A stretch of DNA of 22,735 bases from an uncultured Verrucomicrobiota bacterium (GTDB lineage: Bacteria > Verrucomicrobiota > Kiritimatiellia > RFP12 > UBA1067), in contig CAMZDY010000008.1 in assembly GCA_947305585.1 (NCBI GenBank), positions 1 through 22,735 of the forward strand. Direction: 5' to 3'. The notes beneath the pieces were generated by a model that ran no database searches, had not been told where the DNA came from, and saw only the letters and a program-made list of their open reading frames with translations. This document shows, in pieces, positions 13,354 to 21,611 of the stretch (position 1 is the stretch's first letter; each line of letters begins with the position of its first letter). Made by a program: the position numbers and the translations under genes.

Positions 13354-14262
13354 ATGAAAACACCACTCGCACAAATTCCCGATTCCGGCATCCTCGATGT
13401 CCAGGTGGCTCCGTTCGGCCAGTTCCACGGCGTCATCAACAAGGCCGACGGCACCAAGCAGCCGTTCGTCCAACAGCTCGACGAAGCCGCTTTCGGCCGC
13501 GTTTTGGACGCTTGGAACAAGGCTGGCTCGCCTGAGCTCTTGATCGATGTTGACCACTTCAGCTGCGAGAAGTCCGGCTCCACCCGCGCTTTCGCCTGGG
13601 CCAAGAATCTGCGCATCGAATCGGGCCGCGGCCTCGTGGCCGACTTCGCCTTCACTCCCGCCGGGCGCGACGCCGTTAACGGCCGCGAATACCGCTTCGT
13701 TTCTCCCGTTTTCAACGTTTCCAAGAACGGCGAGATCGCGTCCCTCTCATCTGTCGCGCTCACCAACACGCCCAATCTTCCGGTCGCCTGCGTCCTCAAC
13801 CGCAGCGAAACCGGCGTCACTGACGTTGAGGACCAAAAAGGAAAACCAGCAATGGATAAGATCAAATCCCTGCTCGGTCTGGGTGCGGACGCCACGCCGG
13901 AAGACGTCGCTGCCGCCATCGAGGCTTTGCAGAAGGAAGTTGCCGACGCCAAGGCGGCCGCGCTCAACCGCGAAGCCGAAAAGTGCGCCGACGACAACAA
14001 GGACCGGATCGAGAACCGCCAGTCGTTCATCGATCTCTACGTCAAGAACGGCAAGGAAGTTGCCCTGCAGTTCCTGGCGGCGCTCAAACAGCCCGCTCCG
14101 GCCGTCCAGCCCGCGCAGCAGGTCTTGAACTCCAAGACCGTCGCCACGCCCGCGCCCGGCACGTCGAAGCTGCGCGAAGGTCTCGAACAGTGCAGGAACG
14201 CGGCCGAGCGCTGCGCCTACATCACCGCCCACGCCGCTGAATTTGCGGCCGAAGCCAAGTAA
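13354..14262 (+). CDS. Prohead protease with scaffold domain (Mu gpI/gp32-like)
   Basis: A 302-aa head maturation protease of the Mu I type. Family signatures in order are IDVDHFS (64-70), FAWAKNL (80-86), GLVADFAFTPAGRDAV (93-108), EYRFVSPVF (112-120) and ALTNTPNLP (135-143). Residues 167-302 are a helical scaffold part that can also be made alone from an internal start at 13852. The protein would cut the scaffold and itself during head assembly. The start ATG 13354 has no good ribosome-binding site, only purine-rich AAGCAGAAAAACC, which is odd for a late structural operon, and a 158-bp gap separates it from the portal gene. Confidence 0.85.
   Translation: MKTPLAQIPDSGILDVQVAPFGQFHGVINKADGTKQPFVQQLDEAAFGRVLDAWNKAGSPELLIDVDHFSCEKSGSTRAFAWAKNLRIESGRGLVADFAFTPAGRDAVNGREYRFVSPVFNVSKNGEIASLSSVALTNTPNLPVACVLNRSETGVTDVEDQKGKPAMDKIKSLLGLGADATPEDVAAAIEALQKEVADAKAAALNREAEKCADDNKDRIENRQSFIDLYVKNGKEVALQFLAALKQPAPAVQPAQQVLNSKTVATPAPGTSKLREGLEQCRNAAERCAYITAHAAEFAAEAK
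13852..14262 (+). CDS. Nested scaffold protein (Mu gpZ-like)
   Basis: An in-frame internal start, ATG 13852 (codon 167 of the protease), has its own AAAAAGGA site 9 bases upstream. It would give a 136-aa helical protein (MDKIKSLLGLG, then a coiled region and an Ala/Pro-rich linker) equal to the protease C-terminus. Mu makes its scaffold Z from the 3' part of I in the same way. Confidence 0.65.
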   Translation: MDKIKSLLGLGADATPEDVAAAIEALQKEVADAKAAALNREAEKCADDNKDRIENRQSFIDLYVKNGKEVALQFLAALKQPAPAVQPAQQVLNSKTVATPAPGTSKLREGLEQCRNAAERCAYITAHAAEFAAEAK

Positions 14263-14292
14263 GCAAACCTCCCAAAGAAAGGACAATCGATC

Positions 14293-15240
14293 ATGGCAAT
14301 CAATCAGGCAACCGGATCGCTCACCAGCCCCGGTCTCATTCTCGCCTCCAACCAGGCGATCATGGAAGCTCAGCGCGGCATCGCGTTCGTCAAGCAGTTC
14401 TCCACCGACTTCTCGGCCGAGCTGAAGGAAGAAGGCGCCACCGTCTCCGTACCGGTCTTCTCCGGCAACGCCACCGTGTTCAACGAAACGAGCAACGACT
14501 TCGAAACCACCGACGGCTCCATCATCCCGGTCAAGGTTTCGCTCGATTCGCTCGTCAAGGTGACGTATTCGCTGGGCGTGAAGGATCTGTTGGAGGTCAA
14601 CAAGAGCTCCACGTCGCGCAACTGCGGCATCGCCGGCGGCCGCGCCATCGGCCGCAAGCTCGAAGAGCTCGTCTGCTCGCTGCTCACCTGCGGCGATCGT
14701 CTCGCGGCGCACACGAGCTTCACCGTGGCCAAGCTGGGCGAAGCCATCGCCACCGCGCAGGAAAACGAGCTCGACCCGTCCACGCTCGTGGCGGTGCTGC
14801 GCCCGGAGTTCTACGGCAAGCTCTTGGACGCCAACACCAACAACGCCGCCATCCAGGGCGACGACATCGCCGGTTCCCTCGGCCGCAAGTATGGCATCAA
14901 GGCCATTCTCTGCAGCTCGAAGGTTTCCAAGGTCTCCACGGCTGCCGCCGGCGCCAACGCCGCCGTCGAAAAGGGCGCGGGCTTCCTCGTTCCGGATTCG
15001 GCCATCGCCATCGCGGGACGCGGTCTCGTGGAGCCGGTTGAAGGCATGTACCAGGAGTTCGGCACGCAGTCGGACGAAGGCTCGGGCCTCGCGGTCACTT
15101 CGTTCGTCCACGGCGCGCCTGGCAAGATGCGTCGCTTCATGAACGTCGCTGCGCTCTTGGGCGCCAAGCTGACGCGCGAGGTGGACTTGAGCTCCAACCC
15201 CAACGGCGCGCCGGGCTACATTCAGCTCGTCACCGCCTAA
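14293..15240 (+). CDS. Major capsid protein (HK97 fold likely)
   Basis: A 315-aa shell protein directly after protease/scaffold, where Mu-like phages carry gpT. The N-terminal arm is helical (residues 1-45), followed by a beta-rich segment with VSVPVFSGNATVFNETSNDF and VKVSLDSLVKVTYSLGVKDLLE like the P-domain/E-loop of HK97-type shells, then long helices (AIGRKLEELVCSLL, TVAKLGEAIATAQENELDPS) and the motif VAVLRPEFYGKLL common in P22/HK97-like coats. AAAGGA precedes ATG 14293. Highly biased codon use (CTC, AAG, GCC) suits strong expression. Confidence 0.82.
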   Translation: MAINQATGSLTSPGLILASNQAIMEAQRGIAFVKQFSTDFSAELKEEGATVSVPVFSGNATVFNETSNDFETTDGSIIPVKVSLDSLVKVTYSLGVKDLLEVNKSSTSRNCGIAGGRAIGRKLEELVCSLLTCGDRLAAHTSFTVAKLGEAIATAQENELDPSTLVAVLRPEFYGKLLDANTNNAAIQGDDIAGSLGRKYGIKAILCSSKVSKVSTAAAGANAAVEKGAGFLVPDSAIAIAGRGLVEPVEGMYQEFGTQSDEGSGLAVTSFVHGAPGKMRRFMNVAALLGAKLTREVDLSSNPNGAPGYIQLVTA

Positions 15241-15256
15241 GAGGAGACAAAGCGCC

Positions 15257-15679
15257 ATGGACTGGGTCACACTCTCTGAAGCCGACTTGGCCGCTACGAT
15301 CTCGCAGCGCGAAATCGACGCCTTCCGCCAAGACGCCTCCACCGACGGCACCGACGCCGTCCAGGCGCTCCTCGATCGCACGGCGGCAACGGTGCGGGTC
15401 TATCTCGCATCGAACACCGCCGTGCGGCTCGATCCCGATCCGCTGGCCATCCCGCCCGGGCTCGTCTCGCCGGCGTGCGCCATCGCCGCCTACGACATCC
15501 TTAAGCGGCTCCCCGTCCCCGTGGGCGAGGATCGCAAGGACGCCAAAGACGAAGCCATGGCGATGCTCTCGAAGATTGCATCCGGCCAGCTCAACGTGGC
15601 CGCTCCGGACGAAACCGGAAATTCCGTCGCCAGCAGCCCAAAATCTGCTCCGGCGCACCCTCAACGTCTCCTGGACTAG
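15257..15679 (+). CDS. Head-tail connector protein (Mu gp36 / DUF1320-like)
   Basis: A 140-aa helical protein in the Mu gp36 position after the capsid. Features of DUF1320 are the start WVTLSEADLAATISQREIDAFRQD, then VQALLDRTAATVRVYLAS, and PPGLVSPACAIAAYDILKRLP. The family is thought to complete the head-tail joint. AAGAGGAGA lies upstream of ATG 15257. The last ~25 residues are low in structure (Ser/Pro/Ala). Confidence 0.7.
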   Translation: MDWVTLSEADLAATISQREIDAFRQDASTDGTDAVQALLDRTAATVRVYLASNTAVRLDPDPLAIPPGLVSPACAIAAYDILKRLPVPVGEDRKDAKDEAMAMLSKIASGQLNVAAPDETGNSVASSPKSAPAHPQRLLD

Positions 15680-15685
15680 CCCCGT

Positions 15686-15808
15686 ATGTCCCGTACCGCT
15701 TTTAAATTTCGATTCTGCCGTTTTAAAAACGCGCCGACGAATCCGGACGCACAAGGAGGGGGTAAAACCTCCGGAGCGCTCCTAGGGCCGTTTTTGAGGG
15801 GTTTTTGA
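15686..15808 (+). CDS. Doubtful 40-aa basic peptide
   Basis: ATG 15686 opens a 40-codon frame ending one base before the next gene. The product (MSRTAFKFRFCRFKNAPTNP, then a Gly-rich end) is very basic. No good ribosome-binding site is seen, and the stretch also contains hairpins (AGGAGG/CCTCC, GGAGCGCTCC) and two T runs (15791-15795 and 15802-15806), so it may be a spacer or attenuator instead. Confidence 0.25.
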   Translation: MSRTAFKFRFCRFKNAPTNPDAQGGGKTSGALLGPFLRGF

Positions 15809-15809
15809 G

Positions 15810-16238
15810 ATGCACCTTGAAACCGTCCAAAACGCCGTCGCCCAGGCTCTCCGGGAACTGCCGGAGCTCGCCATGCGTCCTGTCCTCATCGATGACGAGG
15901 GCGACATCCTCAATAAGCTTGCCCTCGACATCTCCAAAACCAACTTCGCGGTGGTGGTCGGTAGCCTCGCTTACGACAATGCCCAGGGCGGCGCATCCTC
16001 GAAGCTCATCTCCGGCACGCTCTCGCTTTCTGTCGATGTCTACGAGCGTCCCGTCCTCAACCGGCGCGCTCCGGAAGCGCTCACCGCGCTGCAGGCCGCC
16101 CAGCTCGTCGCCGAAGCGCTCCATTGTCTCCCGGTCGATGGCGGCGTCCTCGCCTTCCGCAAAATCCACCCGGTCAAGCTTATCGATAACGACACCATGC
16201 TGCGGCAGGTCGATTTCGACACTGGAACCCCGCTTTGA
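15810..16238 (+). CDS. Tail completion protein (Mu gp37 / DUF1834-like)
   Basis: A 142-aa protein in the Mu gp37 position. It shows the gp37-like pattern: an N-terminal helix (LETVQNAVAQALRELPEL), a central beta part (NFAVVVGSLAYDN, then GTLSLSVDVYERPVLNR), then an amphipathic helix (LTALQAAQLVAEALHCL). Proteins of this place join tail tube to head and set tube length. GAGGGG lies 9 bases before ATG 15810. Confidence 0.65.
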   Translation: MHLETVQNAVAQALRELPELAMRPVLIDDEGDILNKLALDISKTNFAVVVGSLAYDNAQGGASSKLISGTLSLSVDVYERPVLNRRAPEALTALQAAQLVAEALHCLPVDGGVLAFRKIHPVKLIDNDTMLRQVDFDTGTPL

Positions 16239-16264
16239 TACCCGTTTAAGAAAGGATAAAACCT

Positions 16265-17200
16265 ATGCCTATCAACCGTCAATCCATCGTTCGCGGCCCC
16301 GGCACCATCAAGCTCGGTACGCTCAAACTCTTCGATTCAGCCGGCATCGTGGCCGAACTCAACTCCGCCACGCAGGAATTGCCGTCCTCGCTTGTGGGTC
16401 CCATGGACACCATCAAGACCGATCAGACGGCCACCATCCAGTTTACGCCCGTCGGTGAAGTCACCGCCGATATTCTCGCCGCACTCTTCCCCCACCAGTC
16501 GCCCAACATCGGATCTTCGCTCTTCGGCTCTGCCGACGTTCCGGCCGTCGTCCACTCCCGCGCCGGCGTCAAGGTGACGTTCGCGGCTGCAGCCCTGACC
16601 TCGATTCCGGAACTGCGCCTCTCGCCCGTGCAGACGCCGTTCGGCCAGGCCACGCTTACCGCGATCGTCGCCAACGGCAAGACCCCCGACGAAGCCAACG
16701 CCGTCTATAAGGTGGAAACGGCCCCCTACGCCGACGGCGAGCCCGACCGCACCAAGATCCTGACCGGCAAGGCTTACACCGCCTCCTGGGGCTCGCTCGA
16801 CATCAACGACACCGCCGGCGGCTGGACCATCTCGTTCGATCTTTCCACCGACCCCGTCAACAACGATTCCCAGGGCACGGCCGATATGACGCTCGCTTCG
16901 CTCGTGGTGCGCGCCCGCTGCCAGCCGCTCGGCCTCAGCGAATCGTCGCTCTTGGCCGCGCTCCCGGCCGCCAAGGCTCGCGGCTCGTCCGTGGCCACCG
17001 CCAACGATCTCGTCATCACGGCCGAAGGTGGCCTCACCGTCACCCTCAAGAACGCGGCGCTTGTCACCGGCCCGGTCCAGTGGGGCAACACCACGTTGCG
17101 CGCCGGCGAAATCGGCTTTATCGCCCATCGCGACGCCACCACCGGCAAACTCTACGAAGTCGCCCTCACTCCTGCCCAGCCTGCCCAGGAGAATACCTGA
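16265..17200 (+). CDS. Major tail protein (tail tube-like)
   Basis: A 311-aa beta-rich protein. Residues 1-70 (RGPGTIKLGTLKLFD, then DTIKTDQTATIQFTPVGEV) resemble tail-tube proteins of long-tailed phages: an opening strand describing a label, then a Thr-rich strand pair. The rest is Ala/Thr/Ser-rich with few charged patches. It follows the gp37-like gene and precedes the tape measure. With no sheath gene between, a non-contractile tail is inferred, as in the Pseudomonas transposable siphophages. AAAGGATAAAACCT precedes ATG 16265. Confidence 0.65.
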   Translation: MPINRQSIVRGPGTIKLGTLKLFDSAGIVAELNSATQELPSSLVGPMDTIKTDQTATIQFTPVGEVTADILAALFPHQSPNIGSSLFGSADVPAVVHSRAGVKVTFAAAALTSIPELRLSPVQTPFGQATLTAIVANGKTPDEANAVYKVETAPYADGEPDRTKILTGKAYTASWGSLDINDTAGGWTISFDLSTDPVNNDSQGTADMTLASLVVRARCQPLGLSESSLLAALPAAKARGSSVATANDLVITAEGGLTVTLKNAALVTGPVQWGNTTLRAGEIGFIAHRDATTGKLYEVALTPAQPAQENT

Positions 17201-17571
17201 TGGTAATCAAACTCGGGTCGGTCACTCTCGCGGATTCGTCCGCCCGTTCCGCTGCCGGCACGCCCTGCGGCCCGGAGAAGCTTACGCTCTCCGAGTCGCC
17301 AGGTATCACCAAGCGCGAATATTCCGGCGCCGACCGCATCAAGCCCGAGCACGTCGGCTGCGATTCCGGCGTCCTGTCCTTTTCCGTCACCCGCATTTTC
17401 GATTCGGTGGCTTCGGCGCTCGCCTACATCGCCACCGGCTATCTTGCCGAGCCCAAGGAAGGCACGCTCTATTTCGATTCCACCACCGTCTTTGCCCATG
17501 CCGCCGTCACCTCGCGCCAGATGGCGCACGTCGGCTGCGCGGTGGCCATCCAGTACACGATCGAGGGCTAA
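17200..17571 (+). CDS. Small tail protein, 123 aa
   Basis: A 123-aa beta-rich protein, started at ATG 17200 overlapping the previous stop (TGATG) with CAGGAG upstream. It lies between tube and tape measure, where tail assembly chaperones usually sit, but it does not look like a helical chaperone and no slippery-site frameshift is seen. Strand segments KREYSGADRIKPEHVG and FSVTRIFDSVASALAYIATGY could be a tube-like or tail-terminator fold. Function uncertain. Confidence 0.6.
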   Translation: MVIKLGSVTLADSSARSAAGTPCGPEKLTLSESPGITKREYSGADRIKPEHVGCDSGVLSFSVTRIFDSVASALAYIATGYLAEPKEGTLYFDSTTVFAHAAVTSRQMAHVGCAVAIQYTIEG

Positions 17572-17574
17572 TTG

Positions 17575-19041
17575 ATGACGAACGGCGGCCAGGTTGAACA
17601 GAAGATCAAGATCTCGCTCGACAAGCGCGGTGCCGACGACGCCATCGCCGCCAACGACAAAGTAGCTGCCAGCGCCGAGCGCGCCCACGCCCGGGCATCC
17701 GCCGCCACGCATCAATCTGTCGGCGCGTTCGGCAAGCTCCAATCCTCCATCGGCCTTGTCCGTAAGCTACTTGCGGGCTTTGGAGCGGTGGCTCTCTTTA
17801 CCTCGCTCGCGGCCGGCGTCGGTAAAATTATCGAGTCCTTCACCAACGCCAAGAAGAAGGCCGAGGAGTTCAAGAAGGCGCAGGACGAGCTTGCCAACAA
17901 TAAACTGAAGGAGCTGGCCGACGAATATAGCCATATCGCCGATGCCCTCACCAAGGCGGCCGCTGCCGAATCGCGCACCTCCCAGCGCATCGACGACGAC
18001 ATCGCCAACCGTCGCGCCAAAGATGCCGCTTCGCTCGATCTCGCCGAACAGCAAGCCCTCGATGCGCTCGATCCGGACGATGCCGACTATGCCGAAAAGG
18101 CCGCCCAGATCAAAACCGACTACGCGGCCCGGCGCAACGCGGCCAAGCGCTCCAACGCCGTCGAAGATGTCGTTATCGAGCGCCAGAAACTTACCGGCCA
18201 AGCCGACCTCAAAGATCGCGAGGCCAAAAATCTTGAAGCCCAGAACGAGAATCTGGAAGAGCAGAAAAGCATCTTGAAAGAGCGCCGCGACAAAGCCTTC
18301 TCCCGGGCCGTCGGCGAAAACGAAGCCGATGCCGTCGGATTTTGGAAGATGTGGGGCAAATCGATTAAGGATATTACCACGCTGAATTGGGGAAAACTCG
18401 GCGAGACCAACACCGAGGAAGGCGATAAGATACGCGAACAGGCCGAAGCCGAACGCAAGCAGCTTGACGAGCAGATCAAGGCAATCGAAGCCCAGCAAGA
18501 GAAGAACACGGCCGCCGCCGAAGAAAAGCGCGCCGAGGCCGGCGCCATCCGCTACAAGGCCGATGGGCTCTCTACCCGGCTCGAAGCCGTCAACATGGCC
18601 AATGAAGCCTCGCTCCTGGCCGATCGGCGCAGCGAGGGAGAAGCCGCCGACAAGCTTTACGACAAGCGGCAGAAGCGGAGCGATGCCGAAGCCGCCAAAC
18701 AGCTGCTCGAAGTCACCCAAAGCGACCTCAAGACCCGCAAAGCCGCCGAGCAGGCGAAGAAAGCCGAAGCCGCCCAAGCGGTGTTCGATGCCCAGGGCGA
18801 ACTGGAGCTGGCGCGGCTCAACAAGGACCAAGCCGGCCAGAAAGCGGCGTATGAAAAACTGCAAGCCGCGCAGGCCAACGCCAATGAGGTCAATGCGGCG
18901 GCCGACAAAGCGATCGTGCAGATTGACAAAACCTTGAAGATTATCAATCAGAAGTTCAGCCAGGTCAATCAGATCCTGGGCAAGCAGCAATCGCAGAATT
19001 TCGATTCCATGACCGATCTTTCGGGAGCCGACCAAGAGTGA
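17575..19041 (+). CDS. Tape measure protein (short)
   Basis: A 488-aa protein, mostly long charged helix with Ala, Lys, Glu and Gln and a hydrophobic segment at about residues 61-87 (LVRKLLAGFGAVALFTSLAA then GVGKIIESF). This is the usual look of a tape measure, and it follows the tail-tube genes. With the common ratio of about 0.15 nm per residue, the tail would be roughly 70 nm. ATG 17575 is chosen with GAGGG upstream; TTG 17572 is possible. No muralytic or peptidase domain was noticed. Confidence 0.75.
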   Translation: MTNGGQVEQKIKISLDKRGADDAIAANDKVAASAERAHARASAATHQSVGAFGKLQSSIGLVRKLLAGFGAVALFTSLAAGVGKIIESFTNAKKKAEEFKKAQDELANNKLKELADEYSHIADALTKAAAAESRTSQRIDDDIANRRAKDAASLDLAEQQALDALDPDDADYAEKAAQIKTDYAARRNAAKRSNAVEDVVIERQKLTGQADLKDREAKNLEAQNENLEEQKSILKERRDKAFSRAVGENEADAVGFWKMWGKSIKDITTLNWGKLGETNTEEGDKIREQAEAERKQLDEQIKAIEAQQEKNTAAAEEKRAEAGAIRYKADGLSTRLEAVNMANEASLLADRRSEGEAADKLYDKRQKRSDAEAAKQLLEVTQSDLKTRKAAEQAKKAEAAQAVFDAQGELELARLNKDQAGQKAAYEKLQAAQANANEVNAAADKAIVQIDKTLKIINQKFSQVNQILGKQQSQNFDSMTDLSGADQE

Positions 19042-21065
19042 CGGAACAAAACTATCTTGCGCTCGTTCCGCGCGAATCCACGCACACTGCCGACAGCGTG
19101 CTTTTTGCGTTCTATCGGCTGCGCAGCGGTACTTGGGTCCGGTTCCTGCCGGCTTCGCCCATGCTGCATTTCGCGAGCAAAGATACCGATACTTTCCGCT
19201 GCACCGTTCCGCCCGGCTTTTTCCAGACCGGCGACCAGGTTAAAGTACTGTACAAGAACGTCGTCGTTTTCGTGGGCTCGCTCGCGGGTCGCGTCAATTC
19301 CGCCTCGCGCGGTTCCGACGCGCTCGATACCGCCACGTTCGCCGGGCCCTGGTCGGCCATGGCGCGCATGGTCTACCGGCAGAACTGGAAGGTCTACAAC
19401 GGATCCACCGTCGCGCTCGAACGCTCCAGCCGCCTCATCCTCAACCAGCACGAAGACGGCACCGCGCAGACCCTCAACTCCGAGCTTACCGAAATTGTCA
19501 ATCACGCGGCGACTCCATGCGGCTATCAAAAAGGCACCATCTCCGTTTCCACTCAAGTACTCCCGGCCGATCCGTGCCGCGACATCACCATTGCCGATGC
19601 CATCCGGCGCGAGCTGCGTTTCTTCCCCAAGGCGGTTTGTCGTTTCAACTATGCCACCACCAACCAGGCCGGCACCGCGCTCTTGCCTACTCTTAATATT
19701 ACGCGCGCGGGCTCGGCCTTTACCGTGCCCTCCACCGTCTTGCAGCGCTCCAAAACCTACAACTCCAATCCCATCGATGGCGTGGATTTGGAGATCGAGC
19801 AGATCGGCGAGGTTAACGGCGTCTCATACCGGCAGCTCTCGCACCAACGCGCGGGCAACACCTTGGCCGGCAATCCCAATTGCCTTTACGCCACCTTGCG
19901 CCTCAAAGGCGCCAGCGCCTCCACCGTCTGTCAGAGCTTCAAGAGCGTCACCGAAGATCTCCCATCGTCGCTTTCCGATAAAGCCTGGTGGATCGCGCGC
20001 CACCCCCGCCTTGCCAACGTTGCCGCTTCGCAGTTGACTATCACCAGCGCGAGCCGCACCATCACTGACAACACCTGCGTGCGCATTTCCAAATCCACCG
20101 CCGGGGAACTCCAGCGCGCCGGGCTCAAGTGCGAAGTCTCCAAATTTACCGCCGTCTGCACCATTACTACCGCCGACGACAAAGAGGAGAACATCACGCT
20201 TACGATGAACTACCTCATGACCAACGCCACCACCAAGACCTATACCTGGACGGCAAGCTCGTCCACGGCTGCGGGCGAAACGGTGCCGAGCGGTCTGGCG
20301 ACGGCGCTCTTGGCCGAGCGCTCGGGCGAACTTAGCGGCGAACATTTGACCATCCGGCTCGGCGCCTCCTTGCCCGTCTTGGGGCAGACGCTCGATAATC
20401 TCCTGTTGCAGTCTTTCGATGTCGATTGCCAGGCGCTCACCGCCTCGCTCAATTTTGGTGTTCCGGACTATCTCTCTCCCGAAGATCTCGCCTCGCTCCT
20501 TTCCGGCTTCCGCAATAAGCGCACCCCCTCGTGTTCGCTCTCGCGCCTGTCCGGCAAGGTAGACGAAGACAAGGACGACGTGGAGCTCGGCCCTATCCCG
20601 CCCCTATCCTCTACCGAGTTCGCCCCCGGCACCAAAGCCAAAACCGTAATCGGCGCTTCCAATACCGGCAAGATCAAGCTCGACCCATCCTCGCTTTCCT
20701 CGTCTGTCACTATCCAACCCAAAAAGCTTAAGCTTAACGGCACCGACACCGGCGCCAAACTCCTCGCTTCGGCCGACATCGACATCGTTCAAAAGCAGCT
20801 CGTCGCCGGCAATAACATTACCCTCACTCCCAGTGACGACGGCAAGCAGATTACCATCGCCGCGACCGGTCCCTCCAATACCGCCTTTTCCGGCACCATC
20901 CGCCATGTCGAAAGCGTCTACTATGATACCGTCGATCATAAATTCTATTATGGCTGGGGTGAACTTACTTTCCAGAACGGCGTCTTGATTGATTACGATA
21001 GCCCGCTCGATGGTGGCTACCTCCTCGATTTCCACCAGGCCGTACCGGAAGGAGGCGCGGCATAA
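19038..21065 (+). CDS. Tail tip / baseplate hub-like protein
   Basis: A 675-aa protein, the first large gene after the tape measure, the usual place of distal tail or hub proteins. The start is GTG 19038, overlapping the previous stop (GTGA). Residues ~1-110 form a beta-rich module (FRCTVPPGFFQTGDQVKVLY, then VFVGSLAGRV) like hub domains. Residues ~120-460 have Ser/Thr-rich repeats of strands. 480-560 hold an acidic linker (KVDEDKDDVELGP), and the C-terminus (600-675) has ITLTPSDDGKQITIAATG, like phage tail fibre-attachment modules. A baseplate or central tip role is likely, the exact type open. Confidence 0.55.
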   Translation: MTEQNYLALVPRESTHTADSVLFAFYRLRSGTWVRFLPASPMLHFASKDTDTFRCTVPPGFFQTGDQVKVLYKNVVVFVGSLAGRVNSASRGSDALDTATFAGPWSAMARMVYRQNWKVYNGSTVALERSSRLILNQHEDGTAQTLNSELTEIVNHAATPCGYQKGTISVSTQVLPADPCRDITIADAIRRELRFFPKAVCRFNYATTNQAGTALLPTLNITRAGSAFTVPSTVLQRSKTYNSNPIDGVDLEIEQIGEVNGVSYRQLSHQRAGNTLAGNPNCLYATLRLKGASASTVCQSFKSVTEDLPSSLSDKAWWIARHPRLANVAASQLTITSASRTITDNTCVRISKSTAGELQRAGLKCEVSKFTAVCTITTADDKEENITLTMNYLMTNATTKTYTWTASSSTAAGETVPSGLATALLAERSGELSGEHLTIRLGASLPVLGQTLDNLLLQSFDVDCQALTASLNFGVPDYLSPEDLASLLSGFRNKRTPSCSLSRLSGKVDEDKDDVELGPIPPLSSTEFAPGTKAKTVIGASNTGKIKLDPSSLSSSVTIQPKKLKLNGTDTGAKLLASADIDIVQKQLVAGNNITLTPSDDGKQITIAATGPSNTAFSGTIRHVESVYYDTVDHKFYYGWGELTFQNGVLIDYDSPLDGGYLLDFHQAVPEGGAA

Positions 21066-21611
21066 ATGGCCGGTATTGGTAGTCTCATCTACCGGGTCGG
21101 AGGCTCCGACAATCTTATCTACCGCGCCGCCGGTGCGGATGCCGGGCATCTCGTTTACCGCGCCGCCAATCCTGGCGACATCACCATTTCCTTCGCCTGG
21201 AACGGCGACGGCCGCGACCTCGATCTTTGCGCCTACTTCCTCGACCTCGCGAGCTGGCAGTTTGGCTACGGCTACAATTATAGCACCGATGAGGCCGTCT
21301 ATACTAACGGCAACTATTCGCTTACCTACTCCGGCGATATAAGAGGCGTTGCCGCCTCAGAATATTTTATCATTCCGGCAGCTGTCGCCAAATTGGGCCA
21401 GCGCATGTTTCGCGTCCATCTCAACTACTATAGCTACGGTGTCGATTATCCTCTATCTACCTGTACCGTCGTCGCTGCGCAGAAAAACGGCAAAACGGTA
21501 GTGCTTGAAAATGTCGCTTGCAGCACCTCCAACGGGCGCAAAGCCAATACCAACGACCCCTACATTACCGTCAACTTCAACGCCGACGGCAAACTGACGA
21601 GCATCGCGTAA
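21066..21611 (+). CDS. Beta-rich tail-associated protein with LIYR repeats
   Basis: A 181-aa protein starting one base after the preceding stop region (TAAATGG), with GGAGG upstream. Residues 7-10, 17-20 and 29-32 carry the triplicated motif LIYR/LIYR/LVYR in a Gly/Ala/Asp-rich setting. The rest has ITISFAWNGDGRDLDLCAYF and a Tyr-rich GYGYNYSTDEAVYTNG, followed by more strands. The W-x-x-x-x-R-D-L-D-L segment recalls domains of the TerD and DUF2135 type, but this is weak. By position it is a receptor-binding or fibre-associated protein. Confidence 0.55.
   Translation: MAGIGSLIYRVGGSDNLIYRAAGADAGHLVYRAANPGDITISFAWNGDGRDLDLCAYFLDLASWQFGYGYNYSTDEAVYTNGNYSLTYSGDIRGVAASEYFIIPAAVAKLGQRMFRVHLNYYSYGVDYPLSTCTVVAAQKNGKTVVLENVACSTSNGRKANTNDPYITVNFNADGKLTSIA

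Noticed and set aside
13747..15381. 544-aa minus-strand frame opposite protease and capsid
   Set aside because: Composition-driven open frame without family features; the capsid and protease on the other strand are well supported.
17200..17571. Programmed frameshift between tail genes before the tape measure
   Set aside because: No slippery heptamer with an overlapping frame was seen; the gene boundaries are ordinary stop/start overlaps.
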